The notes under the pieces are model-generated. The model worked only from the letters and a program-made list of their open reading frames with translations, was not told the DNA's origin and did not search any database. This document shows, piece by piece, positions 24,557-33,459 of a DNA stretch of 64,000 bases. Position numbers and translations under genes: made by a program. The stretch is from Mycobacterium sp. BK086. GTDB lineage: Bacteria; Actinomycetota; Actinomycetes; Mycobacteriales; Mycobacteriaceae. The stretch is from NCBI GenBank assembly GCA_004362315.1, contig SNWL01000007.1:409313-473312 (forward strand). The letters are read 5' to 3'. Position 1 is the first letter of the stretch; each line of letters opens with the position of its first letter.

Positions 24557-27174
24557 AACTGCACCGCATGACACTGACCAACTACCGCGGAATCGCGCAC
24601 CGCGACATCGAGTTTCCCGACCACGGTGTGGTCGTGGTCTGCGGGGCCAACGAGATCGGCAAGACGTCGATGATCGAGGCGCTCGATCTGCTGTTGGAGT
24701 CCAAGGACCGCTCGACGAAGAAAGAAGTCAAGCAGGTCAAGCCGACGCACGCCGACGTCGGGTCCGAGGTGACCGCCGAGATCAGCACGGGCCCATACCG
24801 TTTCGTCTATCGCAAGCGGTTCCACAAGAAGTGCGAGACCGAGCTGACCATCATGGCGCCGCGCCGCGAGCAGCTGACCGGCGACGAGGCTCACGACCGG
24901 GTGCTGGCCATGCTCGGTGAGACCGTCGACACCGGGCTGTGGCATGCGCAGCGGGTACTGCAGAACGGCTCGACATCAGCGGTGGATCTGTCCGAATGCG
25001 ATGCGCTGTCCCGGGCGCTGGATCTGGCCGCGGGTGACGATGCGGCGATGTCGGGCACCGAACCCCTGCTGATCGAACGGATCGACGCCGAGTACGGCCG
25101 GTATTTCACCGCGACGGGCCGGCCGACGGGCGAGTGGTCGGTGGCGATCGCCGCACTGCGCGCCGCGGACGAGGAGGTGGCCCGCTGTACTGCCGCGGTC
25201 GCCGAGGTCGACGAACGGGTACGCCGGCATGCCGACCTGGCGCAGCAGCAGGCCGGCCTGGCGGATCGGCGCCACGGCATCACCGAGCGCGTGGCCGCCG
25301 CCGAGGCGGCGGCCGGCGCGCTCGCTGAGCTCGCCGACCAGCTGCGGCAGGCCGAGCTCGTCGCGACCGCGGCGCAGGGCACCTGCGCCGCGTCGAGCGC
25401 CGCGCAAGCCGAACGTGTGCGACTGCGGGAGGAACTGGCCGTCCGCACCGTGGCCGTCGCCGAGGTGCAGACCCAGCTGGCCGCCGCCATCGAGGCCGAA
25501 CACACCGCCCGTGAAGTCGTCGAAATGGCTTGTGCGGCAGCAGCGGAATCGGCCACCACGCTCAACGTCGCCCAGGAAGCGGTGGACCAGGCCCGCCGAG
25601 TGGTCGATGCGCTGGCCGACAGTGAGCAGGCGCAGCGCCTTACCGCGCGGGTGGAGCGCGTCGAGGCGGCCGAGCGCCAGCTGGCCGAGCTGAACCGTGA
25701 GCTCTCCGGAATCACGCTGACCGCCGACGTGATGGCCGATATCGAGTCGGCGGCGGCCCTGGTCGACCGTATCGAGGCGCAGCTCGCATTGACCGCCACC
25801 ACGGTGGAGTTCACTGCGGCGGCCGATCTCGAGCTGACGGTGGGGGAGCAGACCATCCGGCTGTCGGCGGGTCAGCGCTGGACGCCGTCGAGCTCGGCGC
25901 CGAGCACCGTCGAGGTGCCCGGGCTGCTGAGTGTGCGGATCGATCCGGCCACCACCACGTCGAATGCGCAGGCGAAACTCGATGCCGCGCAACGCGTTAT
26001 GGCCGAAGCGTTGTCGCAAGGCGGTGCGGCCGATATCGAGCGCGCCCGGGCGATCGACGCGCGTCGCCGCGAACTCACCGGCGATCGTGACCAGCTGTCG
26101 GCGACACTGGCCGGGTTGTGCGAGGACGAAGGGCTTGCCCAGATGCGCGTGCGGCTGGCAGCCCTGCGCGCGGAGATCTCACCGGTGCTCCTGGTTGCCG
26201 GTGTCGACGCCGGTGCCGCGCGTGCGGCCTTCGTCGGGGCCATCGAGGCACGCGAAAATGCGAAGTCCCAGGCGGATCTGCACCAGCGGGCGATCGCGGC
26301 CGCCAATGTGAAGCTGACCGAAAAGAGCACAGCAGCAACGGTTCTGCGCTCAAAACTGGCCGACGCCATCACTGAACTGGACGGGGCAACGATGCGGCTC
26401 GCGACACTGCGGGCGGTCAGTTCCGACGAGCAGGTGGCTGAGCTGGCGGCCGCAGATGTCGAGGTGCATCGGCAGGCGGCCACCGGTGTTGCCGAACTGA
26501 CGCAGCGCTACGCGGCAGCGGATCCGGCCGCGGTGCAAGGGGAATTGGCTGCTGCCAAGGCGGCGGCCGAAGACCTGGACCGCGAGCATGCAGGCGTCGG
26601 GCAGGCACTCAACGACATCGCCGTCGAGCTGGGCGTGATGGGCAACGAGGGCCGCAAGGGCAGCCTCGATGCCGCTGAGATCGTGCGTGAGCACGCCTTC
26701 GCCGAGCATTCGCGGGTGGCCCGCCGCGCCAGGGCGGCCGAGCTGTTGCGGTCGGTCATGGCGCGCCACCGCGACAACACCAGGGCGCGCTACGTCGCGC
26801 CGTTCCGAACCGAAATCGAGCGGCTGGGCCGCCCGGTGTTCGGGCCGACCTTCGAAGTCGAGGTCGACAGCGACTTGCGAATCTCCAACCGCACGTTGGA
26901 CGGTCGCACCGTTCCCTATGACTCCCTGTCGGGCGGGGCGAAGGAACAGCTAGGCATTCTGGCCCGGCTGGCCGGCGCGGCGCTGGTGGCCCCGGAAGAC
27001 ACCGTGCCGGTGGTCATCGACGATGCGCTGGGGTTCACCGATCCCGAACGCCTGACCAAGATGGGTGCCGTCTTCGACACCGTGGGCGACCACGGTCAGG
27101 TCATCGTGCTCACCTGCACCCCGACCCGTTACCTGGGTGTGCAGGACGCCCATGTCATCGAGCTGACCGCCTGA
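24553..27174 (+). CDS. SbcC/Rad50-like ATPase without a zinc-hook motif (Rv1278-like)
   Basis: An 873-residue SMC-like ATPase. The N-terminal half-domain carries Walker A GANEIGKTS (about residues 33-41). The C-terminal half has signature SLSGGAKEQLGILARL and Walker B VPVVIDDALGF. Between them lie about 500 residues of Ala/Glu/Arg-rich coiled coil. No C-x-x-C zinc hook is seen at the apex; only isolated Cys such as LAGLCEDEG occur. This differs from classical SbcC/Rad50 and agrees with the shorter Rv1278-type proteins. It is coupled to the sbcD-like gene by ATGA, so the two probably form a complex at DNA ends; the biological role is unproven. Confidence 0.9.
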   Translation: MKLHRMTLTNYRGIAHRDIEFPDHGVVVVCGANEIGKTSMIEALDLLLESKDRSTKKEVKQVKPTHADVGSEVTAEISTGPYRFVYRKRFHKKCETELTIMAPRREQLTGDEAHDRVLAMLGETVDTGLWHAQRVLQNGSTSAVDLSECDALSRALDLAAGDDAAMSGTEPLLIERIDAEYGRYFTATGRPTGEWSVAIAALRAADEEVARCTAAVAEVDERVRRHADLAQQQAGLADRRHGITERVAAAEAAAGALAELADQLRQAELVATAAQGTCAASSAAQAERVRLREELAVRTVAVAEVQTQLAAAIEAEHTAREVVEMACAAAAESATTLNVAQEAVDQARRVVDALADSEQAQRLTARVERVEAAERQLAELNRELSGITLTADVMADIESAAALVDRIEAQLALTATTVEFTAAADLELTVGEQTIRLSAGQRWTPSSSAPSTVEVPGLLSVRIDPATTTSNAQAKLDAAQRVMAEALSQGGAADIERARAIDARRRELTGDRDQLSATLAGLCEDEGLAQMRVRLAALRAEISPVLLVAGVDAGAARAAFVGAIEARENAKSQADLHQRAIAAANVKLTEKSTAATVLRSKLADAITELDGATMRLATLRAVSSDEQVAELAAADVEVHRQAATGVAELTQRYAAADPAAVQGELAAAKAAAEDLDREHAGVGQALNDIAVELGVMGNEGRKGSLDAAEIVREHAFAEHSRVARRARAAELLRSVMARHRDNTRARYVAPFRTEIERLGRPVFGPTFEVEVDSDLRISNRTLDGRTVPYDSLSGGAKEQLGILARLAGAALVAPEDTVPVVIDDALGFTDPERLTKMGAVFDTVGDHGQVIVLTCTPTRYLGVQDAHVIELTA

Positions 27175-27175
27175 G

Positions 27176-28540
27176 CTAATCCGCTAACGCCAATACTTCG
27201 TCAAAACTCTCTATCAGGCAGTCGTAGAACTCCTCGAAGTCGGGGATCGCACCCGTGTCGACGTCGATACCCAACGCGCAGTTGTCCATGTAGGTCACGA
27301 GCGTGACGTTGACTGCCGAGCCGATCGTCGGGCCAAACGCGTACTGCCCGAGCACTTTGGCGTGACCGAGGTAAACCTGCACCGGAATTCCGGGCACGTC
27401 GCTGCACAAAAAGTCGACGTGACGCAGGATCGAACCGATGTACCAGCGGGGCATCAGGTTCAGTGCACCCGCGATCAATTGTGTATAGGGCAGCGACTTT
27501 TCGTGGCGAACCCGGGATGTGAGTTCGCGGATGCTGCTGATCCGCCGCGCCGGATCGGCCATTCCGGCTGGGACGTCGAAGCGCATCAAAGTTATTCGGT
27601 TCCCGCCCATCGCGTCGCCGTCGGCACGCAGGCTGATCGGCATCGTCAGATGAAGGTCGTAGACACCGACGCCGTGCCTGTCGTGGTACCGGCGTAAGGC
27701 GCCGGCCACCCCCGCGACGAAGGCGTCGTTGAGTGCGCCACCGCTTCGGTGGGCTGCTTCGCGAAGGCGCGGCATCGGAATATCGAGCACGCCGAGTCGG
27801 CGGACCAGCGAGCGACGCTTCATCAGCGGTGAACCGGTCGTGTTGACCGGGCGAACGGTGCGGTAGATCGACGCGGCGAGTTCGCTCGCCGACTCGGCGG
27901 TCTGTATCGGTCGGCGAATCATGTTCAGTAGCAACCTGGGACCGAGCTTGGCTGACTCGGTCACCACCTTGCCGAGAAGGTTCACGTCGTAGCGCAAGGT
28001 GTCCCGATACGCAGCAAGTTGCGTGCGCGAGGATACGGCTGGGGCCTGCCCCGCGTCGCCGATGGCAGGTGGCTCGTCGGTCAGATCGAACAATGCCATC
28101 GCAATCTGCACACCACCGATGCCGTCGGTGAGCGCATGGTGGAACTTGCACAGCACCGCTGCCTGACCGTTCTCGAGGCCCTCGATGAGAGTGCATTCCC
28201 ACATCGGGCGAGCCCGGTCGAAGTCCGCCATCGCGGCCAGTCGGGCCATCTCGAACACGCCGTCGAGGTTGCCAGGCTCAGCGGCCGAGACCCGGCGCAT
28301 GTGGTAGTCGAGATCGAAATCGGTGACATGTTGCCAGCGTGGCGGCGCGGGAGGCAGTGAATCGACCACCCGCTGACGGAATATCGGCAGCTCTCGACTG
28401 ATCATCTCGAAGCGCTCCCGCACCAGGTCCCAATCCGGAGACCGGTCGAGAAGGACCACCGTCACCACCGTCGATCTCAGCCGTGGATCGGCCTCCATCG
28501 ACCAGGTGAACGCGTCTGAGTTGCGCATGAATTCGGTCAT
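27176..28540 (-). CDS. WS/DGAT acyltransferase (wax ester synthase / diacylglycerol acyltransferase)
   Basis: Transfers an acyl group from acyl-CoA to a fatty alcohol or diacylglycerol, making storage lipids. The 454 residues carry the catalytic HHxxxDG motif (KFHHALTDGIGG, about residue 134), PLMKRRSLVRR, GALNDAFVAGVAGALRRY, and the C-terminal DUF1298 region with SDVPGIPVQVYLGHA. The ATG at 28540 (MTEFMRNSDAFTW) follows a GAGGGAG Shine-Dalgarno stretch and matches the usual WS/DGAT start. It lies tail to tail with the sbcC-like gene, with stops 1 bp apart. It opens a segment not recalled between Rv1278 and opp in M. tuberculosis. Confidence 0.93.
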   Translation of the reverse strand: MTEFMRNSDAFTWSMEADPRLRSTVVTVVLLDRSPDWDLVRERFEMISRELPIFRQRVVDSLPPAPPRWQHVTDFDLDYHMRRVSAAEPGNLDGVFEMARLAAMADFDRARPMWECTLIEGLENGQAAVLCKFHHALTDGIGGVQIAMALFDLTDEPPAIGDAGQAPAVSSRTQLAAYRDTLRYDVNLLGKVVTESAKLGPRLLLNMIRRPIQTAESASELAASIYRTVRPVNTTGSPLMKRRSLVRRLGVLDIPMPRLREAAHRSGGALNDAFVAGVAGALRRYHDRHGVGVYDLHLTMPISLRADGDAMGGNRITLMRFDVPAGMADPARRISSIRELTSRVRHEKSLPYTQLIAGALNLMPRWYIGSILRHVDFLCSDVPGIPVQVYLGHAKVLGQYAFGPTIGSAVNVTLVTYMDNCALGIDVDTGAIPDFEEFYDCLIESFDEVLALAD

Positions 28541-28629
28541 GATGTTCTCCCTCGCCAACGTACGACGGCGGGGCGCCGGGGAGAACATCGCCCGATCACT
28601 TGAGGACTTTGGCCCCTAAGACTGAGGTC

Positions 28630-30615
28630 CTATCCCGGGTGCAGGCTGACCGGGATGCCGGAGTACCGCACCATGCCGGTCACCGTGTCGATGTCGCCGG
28701 AGTTGGTCAGGCGATTGACGTTGGCGGTGTGGTGGCCGTGCGGGATGGACACCACGCCGCGCCGAATCGAGTCGTCAACCCTTGCGACACCGGTCAATTC
28801 GCCGCTGACACTGCGCACGGTGACCGATTGGCCGTCGACGATGCCGGCCGCGCTACCGTCAGCCGGGTTGATGATGATCTCGGCGGTTTCGCCGAGAAAG
28901 TCCAGTTGGCCGTTGAGCTTCTTGCGCTGGCGGCGCGGCACCATCACCAAGGGGGCAGGAGGTTGCAGCGCCGCCAGTTGATCGACCAACAATGGTGGGG
29001 CCAGCCGCCAGCCACCCATCCGGCCGATGTGATCCTCGACCCACGGCGCGGGCAGATCCTGCGGGGCTTCGGCCCAGCCCTTCGCCACCACATCGTCGAA
29101 CGAGCACCGCCCGCCGGCCAGCAGGACCGCCAGCACGTCGTCGTCGCTGCTGCTGGCGGGATCACCGAGGCCGCCCATGTCGTAACCCAGCCGCCTGCCC
29201 AGTTCGGCGAACACCCACCACATCGATCGCCGTTCACCGACCGGTGCGACGACAGCGGGGGTGTGCTGCACCGACACTCGTGAACTGAGGATGTCGTGGA
29301 TGGTGATGTCGGCGCGTTCCAGCGGATCCTTGGTCGGCAGAACGTGTGTGGCCAGCTGGGTGGTCTCGTTGTCGATGATCTCGGTGCTGGCGAACACTTC
29401 GAGATTTTGTAGGGCGGGGATCAGCTTGCCGGTCTCCGGAAACGATGTGACCAGGCTGCCGCCCACGTTGATCAGCGCGCGGATGTTGCCCGCGGCGATC
29501 TCGTCAGGCAATACGGCACAAGGCCATTCGTTGATGAAGGCCTGCGCTTCGGGACGGCTTCGCGGTCCTGGGCCGAACGATCCCTCGACCGGCGTGATCG
29601 GCAGGAACTCGCCGAACGCCTCCAGCTGGTAGGCGAACCCCGGATGGAACCACGTCCCGCCCGGGCGGTTCATCGCGCCGGTGAGAATCATCAACACCCA
29701 GGCCAGCCACTGGGTGACGTTGCCCCGCTCGGCGGTCATCGTCACCCCGGTACCGGTTTCGATGGCGACACAACGTGCTTCGCGGACCGCCGTCGCCAGT
29801 CGCGCCAACTCGTGTCCGGGGACATCGGCGAGCGATGAGGTGTGCTCCAGCGTGAACGGCTCGACCGCAGCGGTCAGCTCGTCCAAGCCCTGCACGGGCA
29901 CATCGGTCTTCGCGCCATCGATCAAGATCTCGCGGATCAGATAGGCCAGCACCGCGTGGTCGGTGCTGGGTCGGGGAGCAAGATGCCCGGTGGCCAGCCG
30001 GGCGGTCTCGGTCCGCCGCGGGTCGATCACCCACACCTGTCCGCGGCTGGCGATATCGCGCACAGTGCCGGTCGGGTTGGGCATGGAGATCGCATGCCCA
30101 TGTGAGACAACAGGATTGACGCCCACGAGCATCAGGAAATCGCAGTTGTCGAGGTCGGTACGACCCGACAACCCCATGAATCCGCCGACCAGATCGGAGA
30201 CCAGTGGCTTGGCGGTGCCGTCGATGGTGAGCGGGCTGAACTTGGCCGGGGTGCCGATCGCGGCGTGCAGGGCTTCGGCCATCCGGAAGCCGGCGCTCTC
30301 CATGGTGCTGAAGTAGAAGGCGACCGATTGGGGCCCGTGCTCGTGGATGATCGCCTTCAGCCGGGTGGCCAGGTCGTCCAGGCAGGTATCCCATGAGGCG
30401 TCCCGCAGTCGGCCGTCCACCCGCATCTGCGGCCTCTCCAGACGCGCCGGATGGTGGTGCAGCAGTGGCAGCGCCCGGCCCTTCGCGCAGGTGTAGCCCT
30501 TGGAGAACGGGTGGTCCTGATCGCCGCGGACGCGAAGCACCTCATCGCCGTCGACGTCGACCAGGATGCCGCAGACCGACGTGCACACCCGGCAGAAACT
30601 GCGCACCGTTTGCAT
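28630..30615 (-). CDS. Molybdopterin oxidoreductase with N-terminal [4Fe-4S] motif (DMSO reductase superfamily)
   Basis: A 661-residue cytoplasmic-type enzyme with no Tat signal. The N-terminal cluster motif is C8-x2-C11-x3-C15 plus a distal Cys in KGYTCAKGRALP. The domains following are typical bis-MGD binding regions: DFLMLVGVNPVVSHGH, WVIDPRRTETARLA, IETGTGVTM, LTGAMNRPGGTW and a C-terminal molydop_binding barrel (PADGSAAGIVDGQSVTV, IPHGHHTANVN). The substrate is unknown. The Mo-ligand residue could not be fixed with confidence in the FSTMESAGFRM region. The ATG at 30615 has TAGCTT exactly 6 nt upstream, a leaderless promoter. Confidence 0.9.
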   Translation of the reverse strand: MQTVRSFCRVCTSVCGILVDVDGDEVLRVRGDQDHPFSKGYTCAKGRALPLLHHHPARLERPQMRVDGRLRDASWDTCLDDLATRLKAIIHEHGPQSVAFYFSTMESAGFRMAEALHAAIGTPAKFSPLTIDGTAKPLVSDLVGGFMGLSGRTDLDNCDFLMLVGVNPVVSHGHAISMPNPTGTVRDIASRGQVWVIDPRRTETARLATGHLAPRPSTDHAVLAYLIREILIDGAKTDVPVQGLDELTAAVEPFTLEHTSSLADVPGHELARLATAVREARCVAIETGTGVTMTAERGNVTQWLAWVLMILTGAMNRPGGTWFHPGFAYQLEAFGEFLPITPVEGSFGPGPRSRPEAQAFINEWPCAVLPDEIAAGNIRALINVGGSLVTSFPETGKLIPALQNLEVFASTEIIDNETTQLATHVLPTKDPLERADITIHDILSSRVSVQHTPAVVAPVGERRSMWWVFAELGRRLGYDMGGLGDPASSSDDDVLAVLLAGGRCSFDDVVAKGWAEAPQDLPAPWVEDHIGRMGGWRLAPPLLVDQLAALQPPAPLVMVPRRQRKKLNGQLDFLGETAEIIINPADGSAAGIVDGQSVTVRSVSGELTGVARVDDSIRRGVVSIPHGHHTANVNRLTNSGDIDTVTGMVRYSGIPVSLHPG

Positions 30616-30621
30616 AGCCGC

Positions 30622-30651
30622 AAGCTACTCGCCGAGCGTGGCAAGTACTTG
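30622..30651 (-). promoter_or_regulatory. Leaderless -10 and palindrome upstream of the molybdopterin oxidoreductase
   Basis: TAGCTT on the minus strand (30627-30622) is 6 nt before the ATG at 30615. A perfect 10-bp palindrome, CAAGTACTTG, occupies 30642-30651, about where the -35 would lie, and so is a candidate operator. Confidence 0.45.
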
Positions 30652-30665
30652 ATATTGAGGGAAAT

Positions 30666-30683
30666 GCTGAGCGAATGCTCAGC
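30666..30683 (-). terminator. Short stem-loop at the 3' end of the DszA-like gene
   Basis: GCTGAGC (30666-30672) and GCTCAGC (30677-30683) form a perfect 7-bp stem with a 4-nt loop that includes the TGA stop (30681-30679). No T-run follows, so this would be an I-shaped or Rho-assisted terminator at best. Confidence 0.35.
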
Positions 30684-32046
30684 CGGCGGCGGGCAGCCGC
30701 TCGTCTCGCGCCCCGACGTTCGAGTCGGCGACGTTGCCCAGCCCGAGGTGATCGCGAAGCGTGGTTCCGGTGTACTCGGTGCGGAACAGTCCGCGCCGTT
30801 GCAGCTCCGGGACCACCGAGTCGACGAAATCGTTGAATGTCCCCGGTGTCGTCGCCGACGACACCATGAAGCCGTCGGCCTCACCTGAGGTGAACGATTC
30901 CTCGATCTGATCGGCCACCTGTGTTGCTGTCCCGACGAACTGGGGCAACAGCACGCCCTGGGCGTACCAGGCGCCGACGTCGCGCAAGGTGAGGTTGTCC
31001 CGGTTGGCGACGCGGCGCACCGCGTCGAAAAGCCCTTGGGTGCCACTGACTTGGACGTCTTCGACCGGGGCGTCCAGGTCGTAGCCGGAGAAATCGTGGT
31101 CGGTGTGCACGCTCAAGGTGATCAGTCCGGAGATCGGGTCGGCGAGCTCGTTGTGATACGCCTGCTTCTCGCGGGCGATCGACTCGGTCTCGCCGATGAA
31201 CGGGATGAACGCCGGGAAGATGAGCACCGTGTCGGGGTTGCGGCCGAAGTTCACCGCCCTGGACTTGATGTCGTCGTAGTAGGCGCGTCGGCCCTCAGGA
31301 GTGGGGTCGATCTCGAAAATGGCCTCGGCCCAGCGGGCGGCGAAGTCCTTGCCGGTGTTCGACGACCCGGCCTGGATCAGCACCGGCCGGCTCTGTGGGG
31401 AGTGCGGCACATTGAGCGGCCCGCGGGAGCGGAAGTAGCGGCCGTCATGGTCGACGTGGCGGATGCGGTCGGGGTCGGCGAACACCCCTGACTCCTTGTC
31501 GAGGACGAGGGCATCGGGATCCCAGCTCGACCACAGTTCGAGCGTGGTGCGGACGAACTCGTCGGCGCGTTCGTAGCGGAACTCGTGGCCGAGGTGGTCG
31601 TCGTGACCGAAGTTCTGCGCCTCGCCCTGGGTGAGCGAGGTGACGATGTTCCAGGCCGCCCGGCCGCGGGTGATGTGATCGAGGCTGGCGAAGATGCGGG
31701 CCAGCTCGTAGGGGTGAAAATAGGTGGCCGACTTGGTGATTGCCAGTCCCAGGCGAGAGGTGACGGCGGCGATGCTGGCGGCCACGATGGACGGATCAAG
31801 GGTGGCGGTCGCCTGCGTCCCGCGTCGCAGCGGCTCGGCGATCCCGTCACCGAACCGGACCGGCGCGGCGAGCAGATCGGCGAAGAACAGGAAGTCGAAC
31901 TTGCCGCGTTCCAGGATCCGCCCGATGCGGTGGTAGTACTCGGGCGTGAGGAACCCGGTGTCGCTGGCCGGGTGCCGCCAGGCGGCGTGGGAGTGGGTGA
32001 CCTGGGAGGCGATCTGAAAGCCGCCCAGGTGGAGCTGTCGGGTCAT
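30679..32046 (-). CDS. FMNH2-dependent monooxygenase, NtaA/SnaA/DszA family
   Basis: A 455-residue LLM-class flavin monooxygenase of the DszA/SnaA/NtaA type, enzymes that attack sulfones, aminopolycarboxylates or related compounds using FMNH2 from a separate reductase. Motifs are KFDFLFFADLLAAP, TYFHPYELARIFASLDHITR, GRAAWNIVTSLTQGEAQNFG, RPVLIQAGSSNTGKDFAARW and a late QFVGTATQVADQIEESF. It is followed downstream by the Mo oxidoreductase and preceded by a DszC-like gene, on the same strand. No flavin reductase gene is nearby. The substrate is not predictable; sulfur scavenging is inference from family and neighbours. Confidence 0.9.
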   Translation of the reverse strand: MTRQLHLGGFQIASQVTHSHAAWRHPASDTGFLTPEYYHRIGRILERGKFDFLFFADLLAAPVRFGDGIAEPLRRGTQATATLDPSIVAASIAAVTSRLGLAITKSATYFHPYELARIFASLDHITRGRAAWNIVTSLTQGEAQNFGHDDHLGHEFRYERADEFVRTTLELWSSWDPDALVLDKESGVFADPDRIRHVDHDGRYFRSRGPLNVPHSPQSRPVLIQAGSSNTGKDFAARWAEAIFEIDPTPEGRRAYYDDIKSRAVNFGRNPDTVLIFPAFIPFIGETESIAREKQAYHNELADPISGLITLSVHTDHDFSGYDLDAPVEDVQVSGTQGLFDAVRRVANRDNLTLRDVGAWYAQGVLLPQFVGTATQVADQIEESFTSGEADGFMVSSATTPGTFNDFVDSVVPELQRRGLFRTEYTGTTLRDHLGLGNVADSNVGARDERLPAAG

Positions 32047-32060
32047 GGTGGTCTCTTTCT

Positions 32061-32113
32061 GCGATTTCGGCGCGGAAACCGTCGCTCAGCGGCGATTTTC
32101 GCGCCGAAATCGC
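32061..32113. promoter_or_regulatory. 14-bp perfect inverted repeat between DszC-like and DszA-like genes
   Basis: GCGATTTCGGCGCG (32061-32074) is exactly mirrored by CGCGCCGAAATCGC (32100-32113), with a 25-bp spacer; after one mismatch the arms extend 3 bp further. It fills most of the 74-bp gap between two co-directional genes and ends 14 nt before the DszA-like ATG. It may be an mRNA stem tuning expression of the second gene, or an operator. Confidence 0.55.
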
Positions 32114-32120
32114 TGGGATG

Positions 32121-33332
32121 TCAGAAGTAGGCGTTGGCGGGGATTGGGCTGCCGTGCAACAGGTTCTGGCCGACGACCCGTGCCTTATAGGCCACCGGGT
32201 TGTGCAGCGTGATGGTGCGGATATTGCGCCAGTGCCGGTCCAGGTTGCGCTGGCGGCTGGCCGCACTCGCGCCGCCGAGCTCGAGCAGCCGGGTGGCCGC
32301 CTCCGGTGCGACGTCGTCGAGGTGGACCTTCACCTTGGCGACCTTGAGCTGGGCCTCGGACGACAGGTCGGCGTCGGGCACCCCATCGCGCACCGAGTCC
32401 GTCGCCGCCTCGATGGCCGCCGCCGCGTCGAGCACCGCGGCACGTGCGATGTAGGCGGTGCTGGCCAGCTCACCGAGCTGACGCTGGTAGAGCGGATCGT
32501 CGACGGGGTTGTCCGTCAGCGCGTGGCTGAAACTACGTGTGCGCGAGCGCAGCAGCTCGACGCCGTCGTCCACGATCGTCTGCAGGACCCCGGCGACCAC
32601 GGCATGGATGTACAGCTGCAGCGACGCGTACTGCACCGTGGGGACCGGGTCGGCGTCGTAGGAGGCGTCGGTCAACACCTCGTCGGGAGCGACGTCGACG
32701 CTGGTGAACGTCGTGGTCCCGGTGCCTGTGCGGCGCTGGCCGAAGCCGTCCCAGTCGTCCACCAGCCGCACGCCGTCGCGGTCGGCGGGCACGATCACCG
32801 TCGCCACGGAGTCGTGGTCGGTGGTCGCCGTGACGGTCAGGTAATCGGCGAACAGGGTCCCGGTGCTGTAGTACTTCTCGCCGGTGAGGCGGAAGCCGCC
32901 GGGAACGGGCAGGAGCCGGGTGTTGAACACCAGGCTGCCGACGGCGTTCGAGCCCTTTTCGCTGAACGCGTTGCCCACGATGTTGCCGTCTGCGACTTTT
33001 GTCAGCCACTGCCGCGATCGCGGGTCCGACAGAGTGCGCAGACGTTCCTCGACGAACCAGAAGTGGGTCCGGAAGATGTGCGCCACAATCGGATCCGCTG
33101 CCGCGACATCGACGATCGTCGAAAACAATTGACGGACAGTGAAACCCGGACCATCGAGTTCGGCGGGCAGGCGAAGCGTGCCGAAACCGGCCCGCTTGAG
33201 CGCATCGACTTGGTCAAAGGGGTTCTCGTCGTTGAGGTCTCGGTCTTTGGCGCCGGCCCTGATGTTCGCGAGCAGTGCGGTGAATTCGGGTGTGCCGGGA
33301 AGGATGCGGTTGACAGGTTCCACTGTGGTCAT
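32121..33332 (-). CDS. Acyl-CoA dehydrogenase-fold flavin monooxygenase, DszC/SfnC family
   Basis: A 403-residue flavoprotein of the DszC-like monooxygenase branch of the acyl-CoA dehydrogenase fold. Features are AGFGTLRLPAELDGPGFTVR, HIFRTHFWFVEERL, NAFSEKGSNAVGSL, RLTGEKYYSTGTLFADYLTV, DDWDGFGQRRTGTGTTTF and the C-terminal ELGGASAASRQRNLDRHWRN, then TITLHNP. DszC-type enzymes use reduced flavin and oxygen to oxidise sulfur compounds. Adjacent to the DszA-like gene, it suggests a two-monooxygenase route for an organosulfur compound. Exact substrates are unknown. Confidence 0.9.
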   Translation of the reverse strand: MTTVEPVNRILPGTPEFTALLANIRAGAKDRDLNDENPFDQVDALKRAGFGTLRLPAELDGPGFTVRQLFSTIVDVAAADPIVAHIFRTHFWFVEERLRTLSDPRSRQWLTKVADGNIVGNAFSEKGSNAVGSLVFNTRLLPVPGGFRLTGEKYYSTGTLFADYLTVTATTDHDSVATVIVPADRDGVRLVDDWDGFGQRRTGTGTTTFTSVDVAPDEVLTDASYDADPVPTVQYASLQLYIHAVVAGVLQTIVDDGVELLRSRTRSFSHALTDNPVDDPLYQRQLGELASTAYIARAAVLDAAAAIEAATDSVRDGVPDADLSSEAQLKVAKVKVHLDDVAPEAATRLLELGGASAASRQRNLDRHWRNIRTITLHNPVAYKARVVGQNLLHGSPIPANAYF

Positions 33333-33348
33333 GGCCCCGTTCTACGCG

Positions 33349-33422
33349 AGGTTCGATACCACGGGCACTGCTTTGGCTCACCCCGAACCTAAGAGGCAGG
33401 GGGCGGATTCCATTCCCGCCCC
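33349..33422. promoter_or_regulatory. Inverted repeats in the divergent DszC-like / hydrolase spacer
   Basis: Two inverted repeats lie in the 127-bp divergent spacer: AGGTTCG (33349-33355) with CGAACCT (33384-33390), and GGGGCGG (33400-33406) with CCGCCCC (33416-33422). These are candidate operators for either gene; no regulator is encoded next to them. Confidence 0.35.
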
Positions 33423-33459
33423 GGGCGAGGCAGAATCAAGCCATGGTGGGCCGGCGGCG

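Noticed and set aside
23294-24574. A long minus-strand open frame continuing upstream of the SixA-type gene
   Set aside because: It lies antisense to the well-supported SbcD-like gene, is rich in Arg/Gly/Asp as GC-rich shadows are, and the phosphatase domain starts at the GTG at 23293.
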